A stretch of 64,000 nucleotides of DNA from SZUA-36 sp963727635. Its GTDB lineage: Bacteria > Pseudomonadota > Gammaproteobacteria > Xanthomonadales > SZUA-36. The DNA is taken from assembly GCA_963727635.1 (NCBI GenBank), contig CAVSHP010000027.1, forward strand, positions 31,255 to 95,254, given 5' to 3'. Positions 35,594 through 45,133 of the stretch are shown piece by piece (positions within the stretch are counted from its first letter, which is position 1; each line of letters opens with the position of its first letter). Both the position numbers and the translations under genes were made by a program. Under the pieces are notes generated by a model, which did not search any database, was not told the DNA's origin, and saw only the letters and a list, made by a program, of their open reading frames with translations.

Positions 35594-37690
35594 ATGAACA
35601 TCAAGTTAACCATCACCATGGCCGCCCTTATCTGTCTTTATGGCTGCCAGCAGGAAGCAGATCAAGCTGCCGTAACTGCACAGGCAGACAATGGTACCGC
35701 ACCCCCCGCAGCCGGGGTGGGTACCGTTACGACTGAACTTGTCAGCGGTATAGACCAGTCCGGCTTTGACGAATCCGTCCGTCCACAGGATGATTTCTTT
35801 GACTATGTCAATGGCACCTGGGTCAAGGATACCGAGATGCCGTCCGACAAGGCGCGTTGGGGCACCTTCGACGCCCTCGACGAACAATCACAGAAAGACA
35901 TCCGTGCATTGGTAGATGAAGTCAGCGCAACCAAGGATGTCGAAAACGGAACCCCCACGCAGAAAATCAGGGACTTCTACAACTCCTACATGGATGATGA
36001 GAGCGCAACCGCAAAAGGTATTGAAGCCATACGCGGTGACCTCGACGCCATCGCCGCCATTGACAGCATGGATGGCGTTTACAGTATGTTCAGTACAATG
36101 GGCGTTTATGGTGTCACCACCCCGATCGGCATCGGCATTTTTTCTGATATGAAAAACCCCGATGTCAATGCAATTTACGTGGTGCAGGCAGGTCTGACCC
36201 TGCCCGACAGGGATTACTACCTGAAGGATGACGAACAATTCGTCAACGGTCGTCAGCTATACCTGAAGTACGCCACCGACGTCTTTAACCTGGCCGGATT
36301 TGATAACGGCGCCGACCGCGCAGAACGTCTGCTCAAGCTTGAAACGAAACTCGCGGAAGTGATGTGGACCAAGGAGGAAAACCGCGACTGGAGCAAACGT
36401 TACAACCCGATGAAACTCGACGAGTTGAACGAATTGGCACCGCAGATCAACTGGGCCCTGGGCTTTGAGACCGCGCAGATACCCGTCGACTCGCAATTCC
36501 TGGTTTCCCAGCCCAGCTATTTTGAAGCTGCCGGAAAAATCTTCGCCGATACACCCATCGACACCTGGAAAGACTACCTCAGTTTTCAGACCATCAGCAC
36601 ATTTGCGCCGGTTCTGGGCGACCAGTTTTCCCAGTTGTCATTTAACTTTTTCCGCAAGGGACTGTCCGGTGTTGACGAGCAGGAACCGCGTTGGAAACGC
36701 GCGGTTGATTCTGTCAATAACAACATGGGTGAGTTGCTTGGCCAACTTTATGTCGAAAAGCACTTCCAGGCCGAATCCAAGGCACGCATGGACGAGATGA
36801 TCCAGAACCTGATCAAGGCCTACGAGGTCTCGATCAAGAATCTCGACTGGATGAGCGATGAAACCAAGCAACAGGCGCTCGACAAATTACACAAGTTCAC
36901 CCCCAAGATCGGTTATCCGGACAAGTGGATCGATTACACGAAACTCGAAGTCGTCGACGGCGACCTGGTTGCCAATATCAAGAATGGTACGAGATTTGCC
37001 TATAACCGCGAGATCGACAAACTCGACAAACCGGTCGACAAGACCGAGTGGGGTATGACGCCGCAGACCGTCAATGCGTATTACAACCCCGTCTGGAACG
37101 AAATCGTATTCCCGGCTTCGATTCTGCAACCCCCGTTTTTCAACGTGTTAGCAGATGACGCGGTCAACTACGGTGGTATCGGTGCGGTTATCGGTCATGA
37201 AATCGGTCACGGTTTCGACGACGCGGGAAGACGTTTTGATGGTGATGGCATCCTGCGCGACTGGTGGACGGCCGAAGACGCTGAAAAATTTGATGTACGC
37301 AAAAACGCACTGGCCGCCCAATATGACGGTTATGAGGTCATCGACGGCCTGACCATCAACGGCCAGTTTACCTCCGGTGAAAACATCGGTGATCTCGGTG
37401 GTCTGAGCATTGCTTACCTTGCGTACAAAATGTCACTGGACGGCAAGGAATCGCCCGTCATAGACGGTTTGACCGGTGACCAGCGCTTTTTCCTGGGTTG
37501 GGCCCAGGTCTGGCGTTCCAAGGCGCGTGACGAGGAAGCCAAGCGGCGCCTGACCGTCGACCCGCATTCACCGCCCAAATTCCGGGCCAATGGCGCGGCG
37601 GTCAACGTACCAGCCTTCTACGAAGCATTTAACGTCCAGGAAGGCGACGGCATGTACCTGCCGCCTGAAGAAAGGGTCAAGATCTGGTAA
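35594..37690 (+). CDS. M13-family (neprilysin/PepO-like) zinc metallopeptidase lipoprotein
   Basis: The 698-residue protein begins with a lipoprotein signal peptide ending LYGC (Cys18), then an N-terminal M13 domain starting DESVRPQDDFFDYVNGTWVK. The peptidase core has the substrate-binding NAYYNPVWNEIVFPA, the zinc motif HEIGH at about residue 535 followed by GFDDAGRRFDG, and the third ligand in GENIGDLGG near 596. It probably degrades small peptides in the periplasm. The final VKIW replaces the usual CxxW. A strong terminator follows. Confidence 0.95.
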   Translation: MNIKLTITMAALICLYGCQQEADQAAVTAQADNGTAPPAAGVGTVTTELVSGIDQSGFDESVRPQDDFFDYVNGTWVKDTEMPSDKARWGTFDALDEQSQKDIRALVDEVSATKDVENGTPTQKIRDFYNSYMDDESATAKGIEAIRGDLDAIAAIDSMDGVYSMFSTMGVYGVTTPIGIGIFSDMKNPDVNAIYVVQAGLTLPDRDYYLKDDEQFVNGRQLYLKYATDVFNLAGFDNGADRAERLLKLETKLAEVMWTKEENRDWSKRYNPMKLDELNELAPQINWALGFETAQIPVDSQFLVSQPSYFEAAGKIFADTPIDTWKDYLSFQTISTFAPVLGDQFSQLSFNFFRKGLSGVDEQEPRWKRAVDSVNNNMGELLGQLYVEKHFQAESKARMDEMIQNLIKAYEVSIKNLDWMSDETKQQALDKLHKFTPKIGYPDKWIDYTKLEVVDGDLVANIKNGTRFAYNREIDKLDKPVDKTEWGMTPQTVNAYYNPVWNEIVFPASILQPPFFNVLADDAVNYGGIGAVIGHEIGHGFDDAGRRFDGDGILRDWWTAEDAEKFDVRKNALAAQYDGYEVIDGLTINGQFTSGENIGDLGGLSIAYLAYKMSLDGKESPVIDGLTGDQRFFLGWAQVWRSKARDEEAKRRLTVDPHSPPKFRANGAAVNVPAFYEAFNVQEGDGMYLPPEERVKIW

Positions 37691-37712
37691 GGGCTCAACA
37701 GCCCCGGTCTGC

Positions 37713-37740
37713 AAAAACGGCCGCCCGAAGCGGCCGTTTT
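37713..37740. terminator. Intrinsic terminator after the M13 peptidase gene
   Basis: A nine-pair stem (AACGGCCGC with GCGGCCGTT) with a five-base loop is followed by TTTT and preceded by AAAAA, so it works for plus-strand transcription and possibly both ways. Confidence 0.88.
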
Positions 37741-37779
37741 CATTTCCGCACACTTTATTTCCATTATCATGCAATTTCC

Positions 37780-37806
37780 TGCGACCCTTTTAACCGCACC
37801 CGCGTC
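37780..37806 (+). promoter_or_regulatory. Candidate ECF-type promoter upstream of the sigma factor gene
   Basis: TGCGACC (37780-37786) and CGTC (37803-37806) are separated by 16 bases, resembling the -35/-10 pattern of many ECF-dependent promoters (GCAACC-N16-CGTC). If used, transcription would begin a few bases before the upstream ATG at 37817, favouring translation from 37838. This would allow autoregulation. Confidence 0.4.
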
Positions 37807-37837
37807 ATATTGAACGATGAACGGATCAGGCTTTGAC

Positions 37838-38398
37838 ATGGAGATCGACGAACTGACAATCGCCGGCGCCAGGCGTGGAGACATGCGTGCCTGTGAAAAA
37901 ATCTACCGGAAGTTCCACAAACTGGCATTTACCGTGGCGGCGAGGATTTGTAACAACCGGGAACTGGCCCAGGACGTGACCCAGGAGGCCTTTATAAGTG
38001 CATTCAAACGCATGCACCAGTACCGTGGCGACGCCCCGTTCTGGGCCTGGTTGCGGCGCGTTGTCGTGAATCACGCCGTCAGCGCGCTGCGCAAACTGCC
38101 ACGCCACGACAGCGTTGAACTCGAGGACTACATGCTGCCCGGCACCGGCGACCAACAAGGTTTGGGTCAATGCATGGATCTCGAACAGGCCTTGCAGCAA
38201 TTGGACGATGAAGACCGCATGGTGGTCTGGCTGCATGACGTTGAAGGCTACAAGCACATCGAGATTGCCAGGCTGGCAGGCAAGACTGAAAGTTACTCCA
38301 AAACCCGTCTCAACCGGGCCCGCGCAAAGCTCAGGACACTGATCACGGACGGCGAAGAACCCCTCGCACAAAACGCAACATTGAACGCTACGGCGTGA
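37838..38398 (+). CDS. ECF-family RNA polymerase sigma factor
   Basis: The 186-residue protein has sigma region 2 (IYRKFHKLAFTVAARI to FWAWLRRVVVNHAVSALRK, with the -10 recognition part DVTQEAFISAFKRM) and region 4 (LEQALQQLDDEDRMVVWLHDVEGYKHIEIARL then SYSKTRLNRARAKLR). The start MEIDELTIAGARRGD is preferred, with an alternative ATG at 37817. It is followed after ten bases by a one-helix membrane protein that is probably its anti-sigma factor and then by a PDZ protein. The signal is unknown. Confidence 0.9.
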   Translation: MEIDELTIAGARRGDMRACEKIYRKFHKLAFTVAARICNNRELAQDVTQEAFISAFKRMHQYRGDAPFWAWLRRVVVNHAVSALRKLPRHDSVELEDYMLPGTGDQQGLGQCMDLEQALQQLDDEDRMVVWLHDVEGYKHIEIARLAGKTESYSKTRLNRARAKLRTLITDGEEPLAQNATLNATA

Positions 38399-38408
38399 AG
38401 AGAAGCCC

Positions 38409-38963
38409 ATGACTGCACACGAGCACAGGAATCAAAACTTATCCGACCCGCTGGGATTACGTAATCTCGATGCACTGGAACCCGGTTATGACGGCTGGGA
38501 CCGGATCGAATCCGCGCTACGCGACCACCAGGCCGGCAAACGGTTGCGGCAAAGGACCGGCGCCTGGCTCGCAATTGCTGCGGGTCTGCTGTTGGTTGTC
38601 AGCGTGGCCTTGTTCAATATGCAAAGCGTCACACCAACCAACCCGTCTTCAATTGCGCTTGCGACGCCGGCGCCGAATTCTGCGTCAATACCTGTGGAAG
38701 ACAATATTGATGCGCTGATAGCAATGTCACAAAGCATGGAAGAACAGGTCGCAAACCTGAGACAGGAAACCAGTTCAATGCCAGCCGAATCAGCGAATTA
38801 CGTGGCCGTACTTGAAGACCTGATTGCACAGGTTGATACCGGTTTAAGCCAGGCGCCCGACTCGATCGACCTGTGGGGCCAACGTGTCAACCTGCTGCTG
38901 GACCTGGCCCAGGTTTACCAGCAGCAACGGCAGATTGATTACGGTCGCATCGCGTCACTCTGA
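38409..38963 (+). CDS. Single-pass membrane protein, probable anti-sigma factor
   Basis: The 184-residue protein has a cytoplasmic N-terminal part of about 48 residues, one membrane helix (about residues 53-71, AWLAIAAGLLLVVSVALFN), and a periplasmic part with a low-complexity linker and two helical segments. No ZAS zinc motif is seen and I recognise no named family. The position directly behind an ECF sigma gene and this topology are the reasons to propose an anti-sigma role. Confidence 0.6.
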   Translation: MTAHEHRNQNLSDPLGLRNLDALEPGYDGWDRIESALRDHQAGKRLRQRTGAWLAIAAGLLLVVSVALFNMQSVTPTNPSSIALATPAPNSASIPVEDNIDALIAMSQSMEEQVANLRQETSSMPAESANYVAVLEDLIAQVDTGLSQAPDSIDLWGQRVNLLLDLAQVYQQQRQIDYGRIASL

Positions 38964-38985
38964 TTAATTATTGAGGCTTAATTAA

Positions 38986-40350
38986 ATGAAATTTCGAAAT
39001 ATCCTGATCGTATTGGCCACAGCGCTTTTGATCGGTACGGGTAGCATTGCAAATGCTTCGCCTGATAACGGAGCCAAAAACAAAACTGAAGAGGAACAGC
39101 TACAGACACGTCTCGAGGCGGAATACAAAAAAGCCATGTCTGCAGCTCAACAGCAACAACTTGCCGCTGAAGCTTCGATGGAAAAAGCGCGCTCGCAACT
39201 CGAACGGGCTACCGAGCAAAGGGAACTGGGCGACAAGCAAAGTGCTGAAGCGCGGTCCGCCCGGGATGCCGAAATGGCGAAAATGAACGAGGATCTGAAC
39301 AACGTGCGCAGACAGCTCCAGGAAACCTCGCGGGAAATTGCACGCGTCAACCGGGAAGTCGCACGCGCACGGACAGATCGTCATTCCACGGGCTTTGTCT
39401 TCAGGACCTCGGAAAAGCCGGTCATCGGCGTCATCCTGGGTGGTGTGGATAACGGTGGCGTCAAAGTCCTGGGTGTTTCACCGGATGGACCATCTGAACG
39501 CGGCGGTGTAAAGCAAGGTGATGTCGTCGTCGCTGTCAACGGACGCAAGCTAACCGAGGTTGGAAAATCAGATGATGCGAGAGAGGGTCTGCGCATCGCA
39601 TTGAAGGACATGAAGGCTGATGAACCGTTGGTCATTTCCGTCATGCGTGATAAAAACGCATTGGATCTGACCGTGGTTCCGGAAGTCCGCGAACCGTTGA
39701 CCTGGCAAACCATTACACGCTTCCCGAGTGCGCCCCGCGCCCCGGGCGCGCCGGCAGCACCGGCCTTACCCACAGACCCCGCAAACCCCGCAAAGGTCGT
39801 TACCATTGAACACATCGTGGTGCCCGAGATTGATACTGAAGCCATGTCAGCCCAGATAGACGAAATGCGGGCGGAGATTGAAAAACGCCGTGCCGTGCAG
39901 GAGGCAGCCAGGGTTGCAGCGACGGAAAATACCTGGGAAATTGAATTCGACGATATGTCCGAACTGGGCAACCTCGCTTTACAGGATGCCGATATCTGGT
40001 TTGGCCTGCCCCTGGCGCAGGGGCTGCAACTGGCCGAGGTCGATCCCGGACTCGGAGAATATTTCAAGACTGATCGGGGTGTGCTGGTCCTGAAAGCGAA
40101 CGCTGACAACGAACTGCAGTTGCGCTCCGGTGATGTGATCCTGCAGGTTGGCGATACCGAGGTGAACACCCCTGCAGAGTTCATGCGTGCACTGAGGGGC
40201 CTGGATTCAGGTGATGAGCTCGTCATGGATATAAAGCGCGACAGGAAAGACCGTACCCTGAAGGCCGTGATGCCTGAACGCCAGAGCAGTTTTTTCCTCC
40301 CCGGTGACGGCAAAACCCACACTTTTACCGTCACATCCTCCTCTGACTAA
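38986..40350 (+). CDS. Secreted coiled-coil protein with two PDZ domains
   Basis: A signal peptide (cleavage after ANA, about residue 24) is followed by a long charged coiled coil (about 30-130), a first PDZ domain (about 140-215, FRTSEKPVIGVILGGVDNGGVKV...), a proline/alanine linker (PRAPGAPAAPALP), a helical stretch and a second PDZ domain near 375-435. There is no trypsin-like domain, so it is not a DegS/HtrA protease. It lies in the sigma/anti-sigma operon and may take part in sensing periplasmic peptides or in regulated proteolysis; this is inference. Confidence 0.75.
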   Translation: MKFRNILIVLATALLIGTGSIANASPDNGAKNKTEEEQLQTRLEAEYKKAMSAAQQQQLAAEASMEKARSQLERATEQRELGDKQSAEARSARDAEMAKMNEDLNNVRRQLQETSREIARVNREVARARTDRHSTGFVFRTSEKPVIGVILGGVDNGGVKVLGVSPDGPSERGGVKQGDVVVAVNGRKLTEVGKSDDAREGLRIALKDMKADEPLVISVMRDKNALDLTVVPEVREPLTWQTITRFPSAPRAPGAPAAPALPTDPANPAKVVTIEHIVVPEIDTEAMSAQIDEMRAEIEKRRAVQEAARVAATENTWEIEFDDMSELGNLALQDADIWFGLPLAQGLQLAEVDPGLGEYFKTDRGVLVLKANADNELQLRSGDVILQVGDTEVNTPAEFMRALRGLDSGDELVMDIKRDRKDRTLKAVMPERQSSFFLPGDGKTHTFTVTSSSD

Positions 40351-40427
40351 AATAAATAAGGACCTGTGAACATGCCCACAGGTCCTGGGCTATACTTCCG
40401 GTTCTGACAAAACCAGGTGACGGAACC

Positions 40428-40520
40428 GTGGAAAAACCCGAAGTCGAATCCAGCTGCTTTGAAATGCCGGTCATCGAAATTGACCGTCCTCACTACCCGC
40501 ACGCAAAGCATTCGGCTTAA
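40428..40520 (+). CDS. Possible small protein of 30 residues
   Basis: A GTG with AGGTGA eight bases upstream opens a 30-codon frame (starting EKPEVESSCFEMPVIEID after the initiator) that ends nine bases before the cation efflux gene. It could be a leader peptide or chance. An upstream hairpin with arms GGACCTGTG and CACAGGTCC (about 40360-40385) lies between it and the PDZ gene. Confidence 0.3.
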   Translation: MEKPEVESSCFEMPVIEIDRPHYPHAKHSA

Positions 40521-40529
40521 GAAAGCAAA

Positions 40530-41441
40530 ATGTCCACAAACTCCGATTCCATCAAGTCAATTCTTTATGCCTTATTCGCAAACCTTGCTATTGCGGTAGC
40601 CAAGGCGGCGGCAGCATTCTGGACGGGGTCCGGTGCGATGATGGCCGAAGCGATCCACTCGCTCGCCGACAGCTGCAATCAGCTTTTATTGCTGTTTGGC
40701 ATCAAGCAGTCGAAACGCCCCCCGGATTCGAATTACCCATTAGGCTACGGTAAAAGTATCTATTTCTGGTCATTCCTGGTCGCGGTTATCCTGTTCAGTC
40801 TCGGCGGGATGTTCTCGCTTTACGAAGGCGTGCACAAGCTTTCGAATCCCGAACCGCTGAACAGTCCCATGATTGCGATCGCGGTGCTGGTTTTTGCCGT
40901 CATTGCCGAGTCTGTTTCCCTGTGGGGATGTATGCGGGCGGTGAACAAGGAGCGTCACGGCAGACACCTGTCCCGCTGGTTCAGTGAAAGCAGGAGCAGC
41001 GAGTTGCTGGTGGTCTTCGGTGAAGATGTTGCCGCCCTGCTCGGCCTGGGCCTTGCCCTGCTGGCCGTGCTGGCCTCGGCAATAACCGGCAATCCGATTT
41101 ACGATGCAGTGGGAACAATCACCATTGGAGGCTTGCTGGTGATCATCGCATTCATGTTGGCCAAGGAGGTGAAAGAACTGCTGATTGGTCAGGGCGTGGA
41201 AAAATACGTTTGCGACAGTATGAAAGGCTTTTTGTATGAGCAGCCTGAAGTGGAGCACGTGTATAACCTGTTGACGATGCAAATGGGTCCGGATGTAATG
41301 GTTGCGATCAAGGCAAAAATGCTGACAACGGGTTCTGAAAACGAAATGATCAACGTCATCAACCGCGTTGAAAGTCGTTTCCGGGAGAATTTCCCGATGG
41401 TGAAATGGCTGTTTTTTGAACCGGATAACAAGGATGAATAG
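40530..41441 (+). CDS. Cation diffusion facilitator (SLC30A9/ZnT9-like) transporter
   Basis: The 303-residue protein has six membrane helices. The CDF metal site elements are seen as HSLADS in helix 2 and GEDVAALLG in helix 5. The C-terminal cytoplasmic domain begins after KEVKELLIGQ. The ligand set (H-x3-D and E-D) resembles the ZnT9 branch rather than ZitB/FieF. It probably exports a divalent cation in exchange for protons, but the ion is not certain. rimO follows after five bases. Confidence 0.88.
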   Translation: MSTNSDSIKSILYALFANLAIAVAKAAAAFWTGSGAMMAEAIHSLADSCNQLLLLFGIKQSKRPPDSNYPLGYGKSIYFWSFLVAVILFSLGGMFSLYEGVHKLSNPEPLNSPMIAIAVLVFAVIAESVSLWGCMRAVNKERHGRHLSRWFSESRSSELLVVFGEDVAALLGLGLALLAVLASAITGNPIYDAVGTITIGGLLVIIAFMLAKEVKELLIGQGVEKYVCDSMKGFLYEQPEVEHVYNLLTMQMGPDVMVAIKAKMLTTGSENEMINVINRVESRFRENFPMVKWLFFEPDNKDE

Positions 41442-41446
41442 ACGCC

Positions 41447-42775
41447 GTGAATAATCCCAAGGTTGGCTTTGTAAGTCTTGGATGTCCCAAGGCGCTGGTC
41501 GATTCCGAACGCATCCTGACCCAACTCAGGATCGATGGCTACGAGATCGCCCCCAGCTACGCCGGTGCGGACGTGGTGGTGGTCAATACCTGCGGTTTTA
41601 TCGATAGCGCAAGGGCCGAGTCCCTGCATGCCATCGGCGAGGCCCTTAATGAAAACGGCCGGGTGATCGTAACGGGTTGCATGGGGGTGAACGAAAAAGA
41701 GATTCGCGAACTGCACCCTGCGGTCCTGTCCGTAAGTGGCCCACAGCAGTATGAACAGGTGGTTGGCGCCGTCCACCAGTTCGCACCCTTTGACAAACAC
41801 CACGACCCGTTTGTCGACCTGGTGCCGCCACAGGGCATCAAACTGACTCCCAGGCACTACGCCTATCTGAAAATCTCGGAGGGTTGTAACCACAAGTGTA
41901 CATTTTGCATTATCCCTTCGATGCGCGGGAAACTGGATAGCAGGCCAGCCGGAGATGTGCTCAGGGAAGCCGAAAAACTGGTCAATGCAGGGGTCAGGGA
42001 ACTGCTGGTCATATCCCAGGATACCTCCGCCTATGGCGTCGATCTGAAATACCGGCTCGATTTCTGGGGTGGCAGGCCGGTCAAAAGCCGACTCACCGAG
42101 TTATGCCGGGAACTTGGCAGCCTTGGCGCCTGGGTCAGGTTGCATTACGTGTATCCCTATCCCCACGTAGACGAACTGATACCGCTGATGGCCGAAGGCC
42201 TGGTTCTGCCCTACCTCGACATACCGCTGCAACATGGCAGTCCGCGTATTCTCAGGTTGATGAAACGTCCTGCAGCCGCTGAAAACGCGCTGACCCGGAT
42301 CAGGAAATGGCGTGAAATCTGCCCCGATATTACATTACGCAGCACGTTTATCGTCGGCTTTCCGGGTGAAACCGATGATGATTTCGAACAATTGCTGGAC
42401 TTTATTAACGAAGCCCAGCTCGACCGGGTCGGTTGTTTCCAGTATTCGCCGGTCAATGGTGCGCGGGCCAACGACCTGCCTGATCCCGTGCCCGCCGAAG
42501 TGATGGCGCAACGTGAACAGGTATTTATGCAGCTGCAGGCTGAAATCAGCCGCAACCGCTTGCAGGCAAAAATTGGCAGCGTACAGCAGGTGCTGGTCGA
42601 CGCGATCGACGAAGACGGCGCGATTGCCCGCAGTTTTGCGGATGCGCCGGAAATTGACGGCCAGGTTTATGTGCTGGACGGTCAGCATCTGCGGCCCGGG
42701 GATCTGGCCGATGTGGAAATTACCGATGCCGACGAATATGACCTCAGTGGCTACCTGTGTGAAGACCCCGTCTGA
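41447..42775 (+). CDS. rimO: Ribosomal protein S12 methylthiotransferase RimO
   Basis: RimO methylthiolates Asp88 of ribosomal protein S12. The 442-residue radical-SAM enzyme has the N-terminal UPF0004 cysteines (GCPKALVDSE, VNTCGFIDSA, TGCMGV), the SAM cluster motif CNHKCTFC in SEGCNHKCTFCIIPSMRG, and a C-terminal TRAM domain. The start codon is GTG. The motif CPKALVDSE distinguishes RimO from MiaB. Confidence 0.96.
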   Translation: MNNPKVGFVSLGCPKALVDSERILTQLRIDGYEIAPSYAGADVVVVNTCGFIDSARAESLHAIGEALNENGRVIVTGCMGVNEKEIRELHPAVLSVSGPQQYEQVVGAVHQFAPFDKHHDPFVDLVPPQGIKLTPRHYAYLKISEGCNHKCTFCIIPSMRGKLDSRPAGDVLREAEKLVNAGVRELLVISQDTSAYGVDLKYRLDFWGGRPVKSRLTELCRELGSLGAWVRLHYVYPYPHVDELIPLMAEGLVLPYLDIPLQHGSPRILRLMKRPAAAENALTRIRKWREICPDITLRSTFIVGFPGETDDDFEQLLDFINEAQLDRVGCFQYSPVNGARANDLPDPVPAEVMAQREQVFMQLQAEISRNRLQAKIGSVQQVLVDAIDEDGAIARSFADAPEIDGQVYVLDGQHLRPGDLADVEITDADEYDLSGYLCEDPV

Positions 42776-42780
42776 ATCAC

Positions 42781-43806
42781 GTGTTTGCCGTCAGCGAAAT
42801 TATCGGAAAAAACCTCGATCAGCATCGCACCGGTGGTTCTGCCTTGTGGATCAACCCGGAAAAGGATGACTGCTGGCAATCACTGCGCACCAGGTGTGAC
42901 TCGTTAAAGTTGTTCAGCCAGGATTACGGCGCGTTCACCTTCCTGCAACAGACCGGCGCCGATGGTGATTTTTCTGCTTTTCCACAGGCTGGCAAACAGA
43001 AATACGACTGGGTCATTATAAACCTGCCCCGTCAAAAAGCACTTTTGACGATGATGCTGGAATGTGCAGCGTCGTTGCTGGCCGAAAACGGTGTGCTGTG
43101 GCTCGCCGGTGAAAACAAGGCCGGGATCAAGTCGGCGGATAAACTGCTAAAAATGCATTTCGGGCAGGTCAGAAAACTGGATAACGCCCGTCATTGCGGC
43201 CTGCTTGAGGCAGGCACGCGATTGAATCCTAAACCATTCGATCCGCTTGCCTACCGCGAACAATGGATGCTGGATTGTGCAGGCATCCGGATCAGCATGC
43301 ATTCCTATCCGGGTGTGTTTGCACATGGACGTCTCGACGCGGGTACCGCCCTGCTTCTGGACGCCCTGGCGGACCTGCAATTTCATGGGGATGTGCTGGA
43401 TTTTGCCTGTGGCGCCGGTGTCATAGGGTCCTGCATCGCCGCACGCCACGCAGACACACATGTCACTTTTCTGGATAGCAGCGCATTGGCACTCAAGGCC
43501 TGTGAGGAAACCCTGGAAAGCAACCACCTGGAGGGCTCTGTGCTGGCTGCAGATGGACTCGGAGATTTCAACGGCAGTTTTGACCTGGTGGTCACCAATC
43601 CGCCGATACACGCGGGTGTCAGGACCGACAACCGGCTGGGTATGCGCTTGCTGGACTCGGTTCACGAGCACATACGCGCCGGTGGCCGGCTGATTCTCGT
43701 TGCCAACCTGCACCTGCCCTATGAAAACTGGCTGTCGACACGTTTCAGAACCTGCAGTCAACTGGCCGCGAATGAAAATTACAAGGTCATCGTCGCGAAA
43801 AAATAG
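42781..43806 (+). CDS. 16S rRNA (guanine-1207-N2)-methyltransferase, RsmC-like
   Basis: The 341-residue protein has two tandem methyltransferase-fold domains. The C-terminal one has the SAM-binding LDFACGAGVIGSCIAAR and the catalytic NPPIHAG motif (N-P-P-x-H), as in RsmC and RlmG. The N-terminal domain is degenerate. RsmC is the better match by length and motif, but RlmG cannot be excluded. GTG start, five bases after rimO. Confidence 0.85.
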   Translation: MFAVSEIIGKNLDQHRTGGSALWINPEKDDCWQSLRTRCDSLKLFSQDYGAFTFLQQTGADGDFSAFPQAGKQKYDWVIINLPRQKALLTMMLECAASLLAENGVLWLAGENKAGIKSADKLLKMHFGQVRKLDNARHCGLLEAGTRLNPKPFDPLAYREQWMLDCAGIRISMHSYPGVFAHGRLDAGTALLLDALADLQFHGDVLDFACGAGVIGSCIAARHADTHVTFLDSSALALKACEETLESNHLEGSVLAADGLGDFNGSFDLVVTNPPIHAGVRTDNRLGMRLLDSVHEHIRAGGRLILVANLHLPYENWLSTRFRTCSQLAANENYKVIVAKK

Positions 43807-43886
43807 TCAGCCCGGAATCATCTTGAATTAGAATGGTCGAAGCCGGCGACATTTGGCCGAACCCATAATGGAAAGGAACATAAAAC

Positions 43887-44291
43887 ATGCTCAAAAATCT
43901 TCTCACCACAATTTCAGTTTTCACCATGATCCTGATGCTGGCACCGGCTTGCGCCGAGCAGGATCAAGATGCGGAAGCGGCCAAAAACAGCAAGCCGGTT
44001 GCGGAGACCGTGACAGCGACTCCAACGGCTCAAACAGCGCCGGATACTGCCGCAACGGACGAGGGAAAGGCCATCATGGACATGCCGGTCAATTTCTCAA
44101 CACCGGAAGATGTTGAAAAGAGCATAGAAGCCGTCAGGCAGCAAGCCGGTGAAGCACAAGCACGTAAACTCAGCAATGCCTTGGGATACATCCTGGCCTA
44201 CGATCTCAGTGTCGGCAATGACAAGGCAAAAATGTACGAAAAACTCAACGGCAGAACGCCAAACGAGATTATCGCCAAGATGAAACGTTAA
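43887..44291 (+). CDS. Small putative lipoprotein, 134 aa
   Basis: The signal peptide ends with LAPAC (Cys22), a reasonable lipobox. A low-complexity T/A/P/D linker (about 30-65) leads to a small helical domain with EDVEKSIEAVRQQAGEAQA and a C-terminal MYEKLNGRTPNEIIAKMKR. That last motif recurs in small gammaproteobacterial lipoproteins of unknown role. Downstream of the rsmC-like gene with an 80-base gap. Function unknown. Confidence 0.7.
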   Translation: MLKNLLTTISVFTMILMLAPACAEQDQDAEAAKNSKPVAETVTATPTAQTAPDTAATDEGKAIMDMPVNFSTPEDVEKSIEAVRQQAGEAQARKLSNALGYILAYDLSVGNDKAKMYEKLNGRTPNEIIAKMKR

Positions 44292-44347
44292 ATAACACCC
44301 GGACAGCGTGGTGAATCAAAATGCACCGGGGCCGGCCCTGATAAAAC

Positions 44348-45113
44348 ATGTGTGGTAAAGCGGCGGTCTCGCATCTGCATTGGAAGGATATCTACGCCTG
44401 GGCCACCGTGCTCACACCACCGGCAACATTACCGCCGGACCCTGTAGACAGAATAAACATCTCCCCCTCCCGTCTGCGGCGCGTTTCCGAACCGGACTCG
44501 ACCATCTGGGAAACACTGCCCGCGATTTACGCCGACGGCGACGGCGACCATCCCGTCGAAGCGGTCTGGCCATTGCTGCCCTTCTGGTCCAGGGGCCAAC
44601 TGCCACGCAACAAGGACGGCAAAATTATTTCGACGGCCAATGCCAGGCTGCGTCACGAGGGGGCCCCCTTTCGCCCCGACCTTCATGACCGCGTGGTCAA
44701 AAAACGCCAGGGTACTGATTGCGGTTTCCTGGTTCTACGAGTTCGATAGCCGCGTCCGGCCCCAGATCCCTTACGCGGTTTTTCCCCTGCATGCGTCATT
44801 CTGGTTATTGTGCGGTCTGGCCAGTTGGATCACCCGGGAAGATGGCACAAGGCAACCCAGCGTCAGCATCATTACCGTAGACCCCAACGCGGTACTGCAG
44901 TCGGTCGGGCACCATCGTTCGCCCGCGATTGCAAGAAATCCGGAAGAGGCTGCCTGCTGGTTAAGGGCGCCAAAAGCAGAAGCCCTGGAATTGCTGCGTC
45001 CGTTTCCTGACGAAAGCATGGGTGTCGAAGCCGTGCCGATGGGTATCAAAATACCCGGAAACGAGAATGTCGCTTTACCTGGTGTACTGCATCGCGCACT
45101 GGAGAACAGTTAA
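44348..45113 (+). CDS. SOS response-associated peptidase (SRAP/YedK/HMCES family), one frameshift
   Basis: SRAP proteins shield abasic sites in single-stranded DNA by forming a covalent link through Cys2. MCGK with Cys2 is present, along with NARLRHEGAPFRP (the usual N-A-R segment) and, in the second frame, RVLIAVSWFYEF, where the glutamate of F-Y-E is the second catalytic residue, and a late VGHHRSP histidine. An extra C in CCCC at 44674-44677 shifts the frame; without it one 255-residue protein results. The N-terminal region is more divergent than in E. coli YedK. Confidence 0.84.
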
Positions 45114-45133
45114 AAAAGGCGATCGGGAATGAA

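Noticed and set aside
39381..40334. 317-codon minus-strand frame
   Set aside because: It is antisense to the PDZ protein gene, is serine/arginine-rich and has no domain.
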